The notes beneath the pieces are model-generated. The model was not told the DNA's origin. It ran no database searches and was given only the letters and a program-made list of their open reading frames with translations. The position numbers were made by a program, and so were the translations under genes. Positions 14,931 through 24,494 of a stretch of DNA of 35,713 bases are shown here, piece after piece. The DNA comes from Clostridia bacterium (GTDB lineage Bacteria > Bacillota > Clostridia > Peptostreptococcales > Caminicellaceae): assembly GCA_022361035.1 (NCBI GenBank), contig JAKSBP010000442.1, positions 1 to 35,713 of the forward strand, written 5' to 3'. Positions within the stretch are counted from its first letter, which is position 1. The number at the start of each line of letters is the position of its first letter.

Positions 14931-15638
14931 TTAATCAAGAGTATTCAAAATGTGAGATACAGTTCCAATTTTTATATTCTTTTTTCCTATGGACTCAATG
15001 ATATAATCCAGAGCTTTAATTGTTTCTTCTTTAGGATGCATTAAAACTATAGAACCATTAAGAGGTTTGTTTAAAACCCTTTTAATTATCTTATCACAGG
15101 TTGAATCTTTTCTCCAGTCAATCGTATCTATATTCCATAGTATTGTTTTATATCCTAAGTCTAGTGCTACCTTAAGTGTAGTATTGTTAAAATCACCGGA
15201 GGGCGGTGCAAAATACTTCATATCTATTCCTATAGTTTCTTTAACTACTCTGTGGGTGCTTTCTATTTCTTTTTTGTTACCTTCTACACCTAATTTACTG
15301 TGCATTCTGTGTCTATAACCATGATTACCTATTTCATGACCCTTTTCATAGATTTTTTTAAGCATATCAGGATTATTTTTAGCCCATCTGCCACTAACAA
15401 AAAATGTTATTTTAATGTTGTGTTTTTCAAAAATTTCAAGCATAGTGGGAATAAGTTCTGTTCCCCAGTCAACGTTACATGTAAAGGCTATGTAATCTTT
15501 ATTACTCCCCTTGCGTATTGGCTCAAGTGTTTGATTTGTAAATACCGACAATACAGTGTCATTATACATAAAAAAAGAAAATATTAGAATAATCAATAGA
15601 ACAATAGGTATAATAAAGGTTTTAATAGTTCTTGTCAT
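14931..15638 (-). CDS. Polysaccharide deacetylase family protein (YlxY/PdaB-like)
   Basis: A secreted or membrane-anchored NodB-fold protein of 235 residues. The N-terminal hydrophobic segment (about 5-23, FIIPIVLLIILIFSFFM) acts as a signal anchor. The NodB domain (about 45-225) shows HEIGNHGYRHRMHS at the metal-binding histidines, APPSGDFN, LWNIDTIDW and GSIVLMHPK. The first motif, usually TFDD, reads TCNVDWG, with one aspartate. The arginine of the usual RPPxG is alanine. Activity may therefore be altered or lost; the YlxY branch is known for divergence. The ATG is at 15638 (GGGAGG upstream). It lies between pnp and the M16 gene, the ylxY position. Confidence 0.85.
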   Translation of the reverse strand: MTRTIKTFIIPIVLLIILIFSFFMYNDTVLSVFTNQTLEPIRKGSNKDYIAFTCNVDWGTELIPTMLEIFEKHNIKITFFVSGRWAKNNPDMLKKIYEKGHEIGNHGYRHRMHSKLGVEGNKKEIESTHRVVKETIGIDMKYFAPPSGDFNNTTLKVALDLGYKTILWNIDTIDWRKDSTCDKIIKRVLNKPLNGSIVLMHPKEETIKALDYIIESIGKKNIKIGTVSHILNTLD

Positions 15639-15786
15639 AAAAAATCCCTCCCTCAAGTAATCTTATGAAGGAAGATTTGAATATATGCTTTAAGTGTGGG
15701 GGAAAGAAAAGTCTTTGAGTACAAAGGTATAGCACAATCCTTTGTAGATTACTAACTCATAGATATAAATTTTTTCTACTAAAAGC

Positions 15787-15812
15787 AAAAAAACATAAAC
15801 CTGGGTTTATGC
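15787..15812 (-). terminator. Intrinsic terminator of pnp
   Basis: The palindrome CATAAACCTGGGTTTATG (15794-15811) forms a hairpin overlapping the pnp stop codon and is followed by TTTTTTTGC on the minus strand. Confidence 0.8.
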
Positions 15813-17909
15813 TTTCTTATTTTTTTCTTCATTAGCTAGTAATACAGCTTTCCTAGATAAGTTAATTCTACCTTGTTTATCGATTTCCACAACCTTTACT
15901 ACGATTTCGTCTCCTACTTTAAATAAATCTTCTACCTTTGCAATACGTTCCTTAGCCATCTGAGAAATATGAACTAAACCTTCTTTTCCAGGTAACACTT
16001 CTACAAAGGCACCAAAGGAAGTTATTCTTACAATTTTTCCAACATAGATTTCACCTACTGTGACTTCCCTTATTATTTCTTCTATTATTTTTATAGCCTT
16101 ATCTCCTTGCTCCATATTATTAGCAGTAATAAATACAGAACCATCGTCTTCTATATCAATTTTTACATCTGTTTCAGCAATAATTTTATTAATTGTCTTG
16201 CCACCTGGCCCAATAATATCACGTATTTTTTCAGGGTCAATCTTTGTCTTTATAACCCTTGGGGCATATTTTGACATCTCTGAACGTGGTTCAGAAATTA
16301 CTGAGGTCATCTCATCGAGTATATGTATTCTTCCCTTTCTAGCTTGTTCTAAGGCTGTCTGTAAAACTTCCTTATCTAATCCATGGATTTTAATATCCAT
16401 TTGAATTGCTGTGATACCTTCCCTTGTACCAGCAACTTTAAAATCCATATCTCCCAAAAAGTCTTCCATTCCCTGAATGTCGCTAAGGATAGCTAATTTA
16501 TCATCATCTTTAATTAAGCCCATTGCAATACCAGCCACAGGGGCCTTTATGGGTACTCCTGCATCTAAAAGAGATAATGTACTACCACACACACTAGCTT
16601 GGGAGGAACTACCGTTTGAGCTTAAAATTTCAGATACTAACCTAATAGCATAGGGAAAATCCTCTTCTGAAGGAATTACAGGTTCTAAAGCTCTTTCAGC
16701 TAAAGCTCCATGTCCTATTTCCCTTCGTCCTGGTCCCCTCAAGAATTTAGTTTCTCCAACGCTATATGGTGGGAAATTATAGTGATGCATATATCTCTTA
16801 GACTCTTCTAGCCCTAAACCATCCAATACTTGAGCATCTCCAAGGGCCCCTAATGTGGCAACTGTTAAGGATTGGGTTTGTCCCCTTGTAAACAAACCTG
16901 AACCATGGGTTCTCGGTAATATACCTACTTCACATGTAATAGGTCTAATTTCATCTGTTTTTCTGTTATCAGGTCTTATTCCTTCATATAAAATCATTTC
17001 TCTTACAAGCTCTTTGATGATATTGTCTAGAGAAGCCTTTATATCATTTTCATTTTCAGGGTAGTCTTCAATAAATCTATTGATTACATCCTCTTTAACC
17101 TTTTCAATATTGTCATTGCGTTCCTGCTTATCCTTAGTCTGGATTGCTTCCTTCATTTTTTCAGTTGTGTAATCCCTTACCGTATTATCTATGGCTTCAT
17201 CTACTTTAAATAGTTCTACCTCTTGTTTCTCTCTGCCAATTTCATTAACTATCCCATTAATAAACTTAATTATATCTTTTATATTTTCATGGGCAAACAT
17301 TATAGCATCAAGCATTACACTTTCAGGTATTATTTTTGCACCAGCCTCAACCATCATAATTGCATCCTCTGTTCCCGACACAACTAGATGCATCTCTGTA
17401 AGCTCTCTTTCCTTGGCAGTTGGATTTACAGTAAGCTTCCCATCTATTAAACCAATTGTTACGGAAGCTGTTGGACCATCGAAGGGTATGTCAGAAATAG
17501 ATAGAGCTATTGAAGAACCTATCATAGCTACTATATCTGGAGTGCAATCTTGGTCTACCGATAATACAGTAGCAATAACTTGAACTTCATTTCTATATCC
17601 CTTAGGGAATAGTGGACGAATAGGTCTATCAATTAGCCTAGAGGTTAAAACAGCTTTCTCTGTAGGTTTTCCCTCTCTCTTAATAAAGCCACCGGGAATT
17701 TTACCTACCGAGTATTGTTTTTCTTCAAAATCAACACTTAGAGGAAAAAAGTTAATACCCTCCCTTGGCCTATCAGATGCTACTGCAGTGACTAGGACAA
17801 CAGTATCACCATAGCTAACAAGTACGGCACCATTTGCTTGCTCTGCAACTCTTCCAATTTCTGCCTTTAGAGTTCTACCAGAAAGCTCCATCTCAAATAC
17901 TTTAACCAT
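15807..17909 (-). CDS. pnp: Polyribonucleotide nucleotidyltransferase (PNPase)
   Basis: A phosphorolytic 3'-5' exoribonuclease that also adds 3' tails; a core enzyme of mRNA turnover and partner of RNase Y. The 700 residues contain two RNase PH domains (about 10-215 and 305-540), an alpha-helical linker between them, a KH domain (about 550-615, [17 protein letters not shown]) and an S1 domain (about 620-690, [27 protein letters not shown]). Catalytic-core motifs include [12 protein letters not shown] and [14 protein letters not shown]. The ATG start has AAGGAGG six bases upstream. It is downstream of rpsO, the conserved rpsO-pnp order. Confidence 0.97.
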   Translation of the reverse strand: MVKVFEMELSGRTLKAEIGRVAEQANGAVLVSYGDTVVLVTAVASDRPREGINFFPLSVDFEEKQYSVGKIPGGFIKREGKPTEKAVLTSRLIDRPIRPLFPKGYRNEVQVIATVLSVDQDCTPDIVAMIGSSIALSISDIPFDGPTASVTIGLIDGKLTVNPTAKERELTEMHLVVSGTEDAIMMVEAGAKIIPESVMLDAIMFAHENIKDIIKFINGIVNEIGREKQEVELFKVDEAIDNTVRDYTTEKMKEAIQTKDKQERNDNIEKVKEDVINRFIEDYPENENDIKASLDNIIKELVREMILYEGIRPDNRKTDEIRPITCEVGILPRTHGSGLFTRGQTQSLTVATLGALGDAQVLDGLGLEESKRYMHHYNFPPYSVGETKFLRGPGRREIGHGALAERALEPVIPSEEDFPYAIRLVSEILSSNGSSSQASVCGSTLSLLDAGVPIKAPVAGIAMGLIKDDDKLAILSDIQGMEDFLGDMDFKVAGTREGITAIQMDIKIHGLDKEVLQTALEQARKGRIHILDEMTSVISEPRSEMSKYAPRVIKTKIDPEKIRDIIGPGGKTINKIIAETDVKIDIEDDGSVFITANNMEQGDKAIKIIEEIIREVTVGEIYVGKIVRITSFGAFVEVLPGKEGLVHISQMAKERIAKVEDLFKVGDEIVVKVVEIDKQGRINLSRKAVLLANEEKNKKA

Positions 17910-18046
17910 TATATACCTCCTTACAAAGTCTATGTAAAAAATATGAAAAACTGATTCTTTGTTAACTACATATCAACAACTTTAAAGCATAATAATTTAT
18001 TTCTATATTTAAATATTATTTCCTACTATGTAATAAAAAAAACTAA

Positions 18047-18075
18047 AATATAATATCCTTAAGCTATATAAGCAA
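18047..18075 (-). promoter_or_regulatory. Candidate promoter of pnp
   Basis: TTGCTT (18075-18070), a 17-bp spacer, then TATATT (18052-18047) on the minus strand. It lies just after the rpsO terminator, so pnp can be transcribed separately from rpsO. Confidence 0.5.
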
Positions 18076-18094
18076 ATTTTTCTATGAATTATAA

Positions 18095-18120
18095 AATAAT
18101 AGAGCGGGTTAGGCCCGCTC
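18095..18120 (-). terminator. Intrinsic terminator of rpsO
   Basis: GAGCGGG (18120-18114) and CCCGCTC (18108-18102) form a perfect 7-bp GC-rich stem around a 5-base loop, followed by TATTATTTTAT on the minus strand. It comes four bases after the stop codon. Confidence 0.85.
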
Positions 18121-18124
18121 ACTA

Positions 18125-18394
18125 TTATTTTCTTAATCCAAGTTTAGCAATTAATGCTCTATATCTTTCAATATCCTTGTTCTTAAGATAGTTTAGTAAG
18201 TTTTTTCTTTTACCAACCATCTTCAGTAGACCTCTACGTGAATGATGGTCTTTTTTGTGAGTTTTTAGATGGTCATTTAAATCATTGATTCTAAAAGTAA
18301 GTAATGAGATTTGAACCTCAGGAGAACCAGTATCTGATTCATGTAATTTATGCTCTGCAATGATACCATCTTTTATTTCCTTAGTTAAAGCCAT
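18125..18394 (-). CDS. rpsO: 30S ribosomal protein S15
   Basis: Binds 16S rRNA helices 20-22 early in 30S assembly. The 89 residues match the family length exactly. It shows [38 protein letters not shown] and [19 protein letters not shown] chose the ATG at 18394 (MALTKEIK), with AAGGAGGTG upstream; the longer frame only adds three residues. It forms a single-gene unit with its own promoter and terminator between ribF and pnp. Confidence 0.98.
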   Translation of the reverse strand: MALTKEIKDGIIAEHKLHESDTGSPEVQISLLTFRINDLNDHLKTHKKDHHSRRGLLKMVGKRKNLLNYLKNKDIERYRALIAKLGLRK

Positions 18395-18397
18395 TAT

Positions 18398-18473
18398 TTT
18401 CACCTCCTTATATTAATCCCCTAATGCCTAGAAAACGTCGGTGAGTCGATAATCTAAGCAAAGGTTCCTACGC
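18398..18473 (-). promoter_or_regulatory. Structured rpsO leader (candidate S15 autoregulatory element)
   Basis: The roughly 80-base leader begins CATAGCGTAGGAACC. GCTTAG (about 18454-18459) can pair with CTAGGC (about 18425-18430) to enclose the segment containing CGACTCACCGACG. S15 represses its own mRNA through leader structures in several Firmicutes, and the GTAGGAACC-GCTTAG arrangement is reminiscent of these. No alignment could be run, so the assignment rests on position and local pairing. Confidence 0.5.
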
Positions 18474-18479
18474 TATGAA

Positions 18480-18508
18480 ATTTTAACATAAAAATTTAAT
18501 ATTGTAAA
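18480..18508 (-). promoter_or_regulatory. Sigma-A-type promoter of rpsO
   Basis: TTTACA (18508-18503), a 17-bp spacer, then TAAAAT (18485-18480) on the minus strand, about 85 bp before the rpsO start. Confidence 0.7.
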
Positions 18509-18543
18509 TATATATTTGAAAAGTTTAAGATTTTAATAAATTT

Positions 18544-19479
18544 TTATACTTCAAAATTTTTTAAAAATTCTCTGGTATATAAAACGTCTTCATTAATTTG
18601 CTTACATAAATCTCCTATGTTATTAAATCTTATCTCATCCCTTATTCTATGTAAAAATTCAATTTTAACTTCCTTATCATAAATATTTTTATTGAATTCT
18701 AGAACGTATGTTTCAATATTATAATTTTTTTCGTTAAATGTAGGATTATAACCAACATTAGTTATACTATTGTATATTTTTTTATCTACTATGGTCTTAG
18801 TTATATAGACACCAGGCTTTGGTAAACACAAACTAAAGTCTATTTCTATATTTGCCGTTGGAAATCCAAGCTTAGACCCCAATTGCTTACCCTTTACAAC
18901 TTGACCAGTAATAGAATAGTTTCTACCCAAAAACATATTAGTCTTTTCTATTATACCTTGGGATAAAAAGTTCCTAATAGCTGTACTACTAATAATTTCA
19001 TTTTCTATTTTGACTGGTGGAACTATAGCTAATTCAAAATCATACTCCCTAGAAAATTCTTTTAATAGGTTAATATCACCTTCAGCATTTTTTCCAAAAC
19101 GACAATCCTTTCCTACTGTCATAGAAGACATATTGAGCTTTTCCAATAAAATGTTTTCAACAAAATCTACAGCTCTAATGTTTCTATGGAAGGTATCAAA
19201 ATTAACCATAACTAAAATATCTATACCTATTTTATTAAACAAATCTATTTTCTGCTGCTTATTTATAATTCGTTTAGGTAAATGCTTTGAATTTATTATT
19301 TCCCTTGGATGATTGGAAAACGTGTAAATAATACTTTTAAGATTTTTTTCTCTACAATTTTTTAAAAGAATGTCTATTAAAGTTAAATGACCCTTATGAA
19401 GTCCGTCAAAGGAGCCTAGAGAAATTCCTGTTCTATCTGATAGGCTTCCTATTTCTCCTAATGAATTTATTACTTCCAT
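18544..19479 (-). CDS. ribF: Bifunctional riboflavin kinase / FAD synthetase
   Basis: Converts riboflavin to FMN and then to FAD. The 311 residues have an N-terminal adenylyltransferase domain (about 15-165) with ISLGSFDGLHKGH (HxGH-type motif), TVGKDCRFG and ISSTAIRNFL. The C-terminal flavokinase domain (about 180-305) has GKQLGSKLGFPTANI and PGVYIT. The ATG start is preceded by AAGGAGAAG. It is the last gene of the nusA/infB operon, 21 bases after truB. It has no obvious terminator of its own before the rpsO promoter. Confidence 0.95.
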   Translation of the reverse strand: MEVINSLGEIGSLSDRTGISLGSFDGLHKGHLTLIDILLKNCREKNLKSIIYTFSNHPREIINSKHLPKRIINKQQKIDLFNKIGIDILVMVNFDTFHRNIRAVDFVENILLEKLNMSSMTVGKDCRFGKNAEGDINLLKEFSREYDFELAIVPPVKIENEIISSTAIRNFLSQGIIEKTNMFLGRNYSITGQVVKGKQLGSKLGFPTANIEIDFSLCLPKPGVYITKTIVDKKIYNSITNVGYNPTFNEKNYNIETYVLEFNKNIYDKEVKIEFLHRIRDEIRFNNIGDLCKQINEDVLYTREFLKNFEV

Positions 19480-19500
19480 TGAACTTCTCCTTATTACTTA

Positions 19501-20397
19501 CTAAGAGAATAATTTTTTCACTTTTATAAATGAAAAATCCTTCCTTTTATGATAAATTCCAAGTGCCATAAATTTATCCTCTACGTATAACCTCACTAAT
19601 TCATTATTACTGATTTTTTTATAAGACTTGAAGAAACTTTCTTTTAATGGTACTCCATTGAGAAGAGATTTCATAGCTGATGATTCCACATCGATTTTAG
19701 AAATAAAGTCCAAGGGATAATCTGTATCAAATAAGTAATATTTTTTAATATAATCTATGTGGGCACTATTTAATTCTTCTATGGTAATTGAGTTTTCCAA
19801 TTTGAAAATGCCACTTTCAAGCCTTGCCAAAAACGACATATGCCCACCACAATTAAGGCTTTGTCCAATATCATGACATATAGTTCTAACATATGTCCCC
19901 TTAGAACATTTTACATCAAAAAGTATTCTATTATCAACTATATTTATTATATTTAAATAATAAATATATACCTCTCTTGCTTTACGCTCAACTTCTATTC
20001 CATCCCGGGCAAGTTCATATAGCTTTTTCCCCCTATGCTTTAAAGCTGAGTACATTGGAGGAATTTGAAGTTGCTCTCCCTTAAAGCTATTAAATGTATC
20101 TATGATATCTTTCTTAGTAACCTCTACTCTATTACTAGATATGGTACTGCCCCATCTGTCTTGGGTGTCTGTACTTGTCCCTAAGGTCAGTTCAGCTCTA
20201 TAAACCTTAGTGTCATTTTGAAGGTATTCAATAACCTTGGTAGCCTTCCCTATACAAATAGGTAATACCCCTACAGCCATAGGGTCTAGGGTTCCCGTAT
20301 GCCCTACCTTTTGAATGTTCAACTTTCTCCTAACTACTGAAACTACGTCATGGGATGACATATTTGGGGGTTTTAAAATATTTAATATACCTTTCAT
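19501..20397 (-). CDS. truB: tRNA pseudouridine(55) synthase TruB
   Basis: Makes pseudouridine 55 in the T arm of tRNAs. The 298 residues include the N-terminal GILNILKPPNMSSHDVV and the catalytic-aspartate motif GHTGTLDPMAVGVLPI. RLYVEDKFMALG in the C-terminal part resembles the PUA-like tail. I chose the ATG at 20397, with AGGTGAAG upstream; a GTG three codons earlier lies within that site. It lies between nrnA and ribF, the standard order. Confidence 0.96.
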   Translation of the reverse strand: MKGILNILKPPNMSSHDVVSVVRRKLNIQKVGHTGTLDPMAVGVLPICIGKATKVIEYLQNDTKVYRAELTLGTSTDTQDRWGSTISSNRVEVTKKDIIDTFNSFKGEQLQIPPMYSALKHRGKKLYELARDGIEVERKAREVYIYYLNIINIVDNRILFDVKCSKGTYVRTICHDIGQSLNCGGHMSFLARLESGIFKLENSITIEELNSAHIDYIKKYYLFDTDYPLDFISKIDVESSAMKSLLNGVPLKESFFKSYKKISNNELVRLYVEDKFMALGIYHKRKDFSFIKVKKLFS

Positions 20398-20420
20398 ATT
20401 CTTCACCTATGTAAATGGTC

Positions 20421-21389
20421 CTATTTAAGTTTATCTTTAAATTCATTTATCATTATTTTTTTTGCCCCTTCAATGGCATCAAAAATGGTACATCCAGATG
20501 CATTCTTATGTCCGCCTCCGCCAAAGCTTTTAGCAATGGAGCTTACATCAAAATCGCACTTTGATCGAAGCCCTACCTTTATTTCATTTGGTGAAAGCTC
20601 CTTAAGCAGTATTGCTACTTCAACGCCTTCAATGTCACGACCGTATTCCACAATGCCATCTGATTCTGAAGTGGAAATCTTATTTTTCTCAAATATATGT
20701 AAAGGTATGGACATAATCGATAATCTACCATCATAATGAATTTCAAGGCTACTTAAGGCGTCAGATAAAAGCCTAACTTTGTTATATGGATTATTCTGAT
20801 ACAGCTCTGTAACAATACGTGTCTTATCAATTCCAGCTTCTATTAATTCAGCAGCAATTCTTAAGGTTTTTGCCTTAGTGTTATTATACTTGAAGCTTCC
20901 GGTATCAGTAGATAGAGAAACGTAGAGATTTTCAGCCATATCCTTAGTAAGTTTTATGTTCATTGCTCTAATGATTTCATATATGATTTCCCCACAGGAA
21001 GAAGCCTCTGGGTCAACTAAGTTATACTTACAATAATAGGTATTAGTTCTATGATGGTCTATATTTAAGGTATCCTCACTTAAATATAGAAATTTACTTC
21101 TTTTACCTAATCTTCCCATGTCGCTTGAATCAATGGTTATTACCAAGTCAGGCTTCACATTTAAAGATAGGAAGGCTTCGGTTGACATAATACTATTATG
21201 AGTAATCAAAAAGTTCAAGTTAGAGGGTATTTTATCATCAAGAATTACTTTAACATCACTTCCTAATGTCAATAGGGCTATTCTTAGAGCTAAGGATGAA
21301 CCCAATGTATCCCCATCTGGAAGTATATGGGGAAGAATAACTACCCTCTTTCTCCCCCTTAAAATATTTATTATATTTTCACTAATCAT
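20421..21389 (-). CDS. nrnA: DHH/DHHA1 phosphoesterase (NrnA-type oligoribonuclease / pAp phosphatase)
   Basis: Degrades very short RNA oligomers and dephosphorylates 3'-phosphoadenosine 5'-phosphate in Firmicutes. The 322 residues show the DHH domain motifs ILPDGDTLGSSLALRIAL, ITIDSSDMGRLG and LNIDHHRTNTYY. Also present are DPEASSCGEIIYE and the C-terminal DHHA1 glycine-rich motif GGGGHKNASGC (about 290-300). It overlaps the end of rbfA by 8 bases, so it is translationally coupled. It completes RNA turnover begun by RNase Y and PNPase, also in this window. Confidence 0.93.
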   Translation of the reverse strand: MISENIINILRGRKRVVILPHILPDGDTLGSSLALRIALLTLGSDVKVILDDKIPSNLNFLITHNSIMSTEAFLSLNVKPDLVITIDSSDMGRLGKRSKFLYLSEDTLNIDHHRTNTYYCKYNLVDPEASSCGEIIYEIIRAMNIKLTKDMAENLYVSLSTDTGSFKYNNTKAKTLRIAAELIEAGIDKTRIVTELYQNNPYNKVRLLSDALSSLEIHYDGRLSIMSIPLHIFEKNKISTSESDGIVEYGRDIEGVEVAILLKELSPNEIKVGLRSKCDFDVSSIAKSFGGGGHKNASGCTIFDAIEGAKKIMINEFKDKLK

Positions 21390-21774
21390 TATCTTCTACT
21401 TCCTCATTTAGGTGAGTATTTTTATTTACTTTCTTAATGAGCTTATTCATATATGCACCCTGCTTTATAGAATTATCTTGTTTAAATATTGGTTCAGGCG
21501 TATACCTAAGTTTTAAATGTTTTCCCAATTCTTTTCTGATGAATCCTTTAGCGTTATTTAAAGCGTCAATAACTTCATGATTGTCAGATTCGGTGTCAAA
21601 GGTACTTATGTAAATATTAGCAAATCTTAAATCACTTGTAGTTTCCACATGAGTAACGCTTAAAAGCTTTGGTACTCTAGGGTCCTTAAGTTCATTCATT
21701 ATGATAATACTTACAATTTTCTTTATTTCTTCCGAAATTCTAATAGTTCTAGAGTATCTCAATTTTTTCACCAT
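21382..21774 (-). CDS. rbfA: Ribosome-binding factor A
   Basis: A 30S maturation factor needed for 16S processing and cold growth. The 130 residues show the KH-like family features IRISEEIKKIVSIIIMNELKDPRV, FANIYIST and LRYTPEPIFKQDNSIKQGAYMNKLI. The start is uncertain. The ATG at 21774 has AAGG directly against it with no useful spacing. A TTG at 21762 (LRYSRT...) has AAGGATGGTG at good spacing and may be the real start. It lies between infB and nrnA. Confidence 0.93.
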   Translation of the reverse strand: MVKKLRYSRTIRISEEIKKIVSIIIMNELKDPRVPKLLSVTHVETTSDLRFANIYISTFDTESDNHEVIDALNNAKGFIRKELGKHLKLRYTPEPIFKQDNSIKQGAYMNKLIKKVNKNTHLNEEVEDND

Positions 21775-21794
21775 CCTTATCGAGACCTTAGAGA

Positions 21795-23849
21795 TTATGT
21801 TCTAGGAATCTCTTCAATTACATAGGATTCGATTATGTCTCCTTCTTTTATGTCATTAAAATTCTCAAGTCCAATACCACACTCATAACCAGAAACAACT
21901 TCTTTTACATCATCCTTAAATCTCTTTAATGAAGAAATCTTTCCATCTAAAATCACAATGCCATCCCTTATAAGCCGAACACTGGAGTTACGTGTAACCT
22001 TTCCTTCCAGTACATATCCACCTGCGATAGTGCCAACATTTGGAACTTTAAAGGTTGCCCTTACTTCTATCTTACCTAACACGACTTCTTTGTACTCAGG
22101 GTCCAGCATACCCTTCATAGCAGCTTCTACGTCTTCAATAGCTTCATATATTATTCTATATGTTTTAAGTTCAATGTCTTCCCTTTCCGCTAAATTTGTA
22201 ACATTTGAAGAAGGCCGTACATTGAATCCAATAATAATTGCATTAGAAGCAGAGGCTAGTAGGATATCTGATTTCGTAATTGTACCCACTGCACCATGAA
22301 TAACATTTACTCTAACTTCTTCATTACTTATCTTAATTAGGGATTGCTTTAAGGCTTCTACAGAGCCTTGGGCATCGGCTTTTACAATAATATTTAAATC
22401 CTTAACCTTTCCCTGCTGAATTTGCTCGAAAAGGTCTTCTAGGGATACTTTTTGAGTAGATCTTAAATTCTTCTCTCTTATTATTTGCTGGCGTCTTTCG
22501 GCAATTTGTCTAGCTGTCCTGTCATCTTTCACTACTTTAAATTTATCTCCAGCTTCTGGAACATCTGAAAGCCCTAGTATTTCAACCGCAGTTGATGGCC
22601 CAGCTTTTTTTATTCTTTTGCCCTTATCATTGATCATAGCCCTTACTCTTCCATGAGTATGACCGGCAACTATTGAATCCCCAATCTTTATATTACCATT
22701 TTGAACAATTGCTGTGGCAACGGGTCCCCTACCCTTATCAACTTCCGACTCTATAATAGTACCTACAGCAGATCTTTTGGGATTAGCAGTCAGTTCCTGC
22801 ATTTCAGAAACTAAAAGAATCATTTCTAATAGATGGTCAATGCCTTCACCCTTTAAGGCAGAAACGGAAACTGAGACAACATCTCCACCCCATTCTTCAA
22901 TAAGTATTCCATGTTCTGACAGTTCTTGCTTTACTCTATCAGGGTTCGCATTAGGTTTATCAATCTTATTTACAGCAACAATTAATGGAACCTCGGCAGC
23001 TTTAGCATGGTTTATGGCTTCAATAGTTTGAGGCATAACTCCATCGTCTGCAGCTACTACTAAAATCGCTATGTCAGTAATTTTAGCACCTCTAGCACGT
23101 AATGAAGTAAAGGCTTCATGGCCAGGTGTATCTAAAAATACAATTTTTTTACCATTGATTTCAACCTCGGAGGCACCTATATGCTGGGTAATACCTCCTG
23201 CTTCTCTAGCGGTAACCTCAGTCTTTCTTATAGCATCTAGTAAAGAGGTTTTTCCATGATCTACATGGCCCATAACCGTTACCACCGGTGCGCGGTTTAA
23301 TAAATCCTTTGGATCGTCCTCTACATCATCAAAGAAATCCTCATCCTCTTCATCTTCCATTGAGACTTCTTTAATGAGACTAAAACCATATTCTGCACCT
23401 ATTATTTCCGCAGTTTCAAAATCGATTTCTTGATTAAGTGCAGCCATAGTTCCTAAACCCATTAATTTCATAATTATTTCATTTGGATTGACATCTATCT
23501 TGGCAGCAAAATCCTTCACTGTTATTTTTTCCGTAATAGTTATTTGCTTGTCAAAATTATCTAAATTTTCATTAGTCAAATTCTCTTCCTCACCTTTTCT
23601 GTCATCAGCTTTTTCTGCCTTATTTTTTATATTTTTTTTATTTGGAGACTCATCACTGGAATTTTTACTATTGATTTTATCACTATTCTTGCTAGGATTA
23701 TAATATTCAAGAATAAGATCTGCGTCTTCATCTTCTAGAGTACTCATATGATTAGCTACATTTAGGTCAAATTCTTTGAGCTTGGATATGAGTTCTTTGC
23801 TAGAAACGCCAATTTGTTTTGCTAACTGATAAACCCTAGTTTTTGACAC
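21795..23849 (-). CDS. infB: Translation initiation factor IF-2
   Basis: A GTPase that delivers initiator tRNA to the 30S subunit. The 684 residues start [19 protein letters not shown], the typical N-terminal domain. A charged variable linker precedes the G domain (about 190-360), with [28 protein letters not shown] and NKIDK. Domains II to IV follow, ending with the fMet-tRNA-binding domain ([16 protein letters not shown]...). GTG at 23849 is chosen because GGGGG lies 8 bases upstream; the earlier GTG is inside that site. Confidence 0.97.
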   Translation of the reverse strand: MSKTRVYQLAKQIGVSSKELISKLKEFDLNVANHMSTLEDEDADLILEYYNPSKNSDKINSKNSSDESPNKKNIKNKAEKADDRKGEEENLTNENLDNFDKQITITEKITVKDFAAKIDVNPNEIIMKLMGLGTMAALNQEIDFETAEIIGAEYGFSLIKEVSMEDEEDEDFFDDVEDDPKDLLNRAPVVTVMGHVDHGKTSLLDAIRKTEVTAREAGGITQHIGASEVEINGKKIVFLDTPGHEAFTSLRARGAKITDIAILVVAADDGVMPQTIEAINHAKAAEVPLIVAVNKIDKPNANPDRVKQELSEHGILIEEWGGDVVSVSVSALKGEGIDHLLEMILLVSEMQELTANPKRSAVGTIIESEVDKGRGPVATAIVQNGNIKIGDSIVAGHTHGRVRAMINDKGKRIKKAGPSTAVEILGLSDVPEAGDKFKVVKDDRTARQIAERRQQIIREKNLRSTQKVSLEDLFEQIQQGKVKDLNIIVKADAQGSVEALKQSLIKISNEEVRVNVIHGAVGTITKSDILLASASNAIIIGFNVRPSSNVTNLAEREDIELKTYRIIYEAIEDVEAAMKGMLDPEYKEVVLGKIEVRATFKVPNVGTIAGGYVLEGKVTRNSSVRLIRDGIVILDGKISSLKRFKDDVKEVVSGYECGIGLENFNDIKEGDIIESYVIEEIPRT

Positions 23850-23877
23850 ATATTTCACCCCCTAAAGTATTGACGAA

Positions 23878-24186
23878 TTAAACTTCGTCATTATAAAGGT
23901 CTAAAATTTTAGATTTAAATTTTGCGTCTTTAATACCAAGTATGGCTCTGTTATATTTTCCTATGGCATTTGATAAATCGGCTTTATTAGAAAAAATTAA
24001 ATATGGAATATTTCTAGAATTACAAAGATTAATAAATTTATTTTTACTGTTAAGTGAAGAATCCTCAGAAATAATTATAAGTTTAATTTTATTTCTTTTT
24101 ATATAAAGCTCACAGGTATTTTCACCTGAAAAAAGATTTCCCGATTTTTGTGCAAAACCTAATAATGATAAAATTTTATCCTTCAT
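23878..24186 (-). CDS. ylxQ: YlxQ, L7Ae-family RNA-binding protein
   Basis: A small (102 residues) L7Ae/L30e-fold protein. Relatives bind kink-turn RNAs, but the target of YlxQ is not established here. It shows KILSLLGFAQKSGNLFSGEN at the N-terminus and KLIIISEDSSLNSKNK, the family pattern. I place the start at ATG 24186, overlapping the end of ylxR by 11 bases. A TTG at 24204 is an alternative. Its position between ylxR and infB is conserved in Firmicutes. Confidence 0.88.
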   Translation of the reverse strand: MKDKILSLLGFAQKSGNLFSGENTCELYIKRNKIKLIIISEDSSLNSKNKFINLCNSRNIPYLIFSNKADLSNAIGKYNRAILGIKDAKFKSKILDLYNDEV

Positions 24187-24448
24187 TTTTGCTAAGTTCC
24201 TCAATTAATCTTTCATATATTTCCTTTGGAATTTCTTTTTCAAAGGCTCTGTTAAGGGATTTCTTTTTTTGAGCCGCCTTTAAGCAATCTATACTTGGAC
24301 AGATATAAGCACCTCTTCCGTGGGCCTTACTGGTAAAGTCAATACTGATATCTCCTTCTTTATTCTTTACTATTCTAATGAATTCTTTCTTACTTTTTTG
24401 TTCATTACAGCCCACACATTTTCTTAGAGGTATTTTTCTTTTTTTCAT
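24176..24448 (-). CDS. ylxR: YlxR family RNA-binding protein (DUF448; RnpM)
   Basis: A 90-residue basic protein with the family core RKCVGCNEQKSKKEFIRIV and the motif GRGAYICPSIDCLKAA. The Bacillus homologue has been reported to bind RNase P RNA and modulate its activity. The ATG at 24448 follows GAGGAGG by 7 bases; another ATG two codons earlier is too close to that site. It lies between nusA and ylxQ, overlapping the latter. Confidence 0.92.
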   Translation of the reverse strand: MKKRKIPLRKCVGCNEQKSKKEFIRIVKNKEGDISIDFTSKAHGRGAYICPSIDCLKAAQKKKSLNRAFEKEIPKEIYERLIEELSKNEG

Positions 24449-24494
24449 AACCATACCTCCTCAAATACAATATAAATACTAGTTTAGAAACAGT

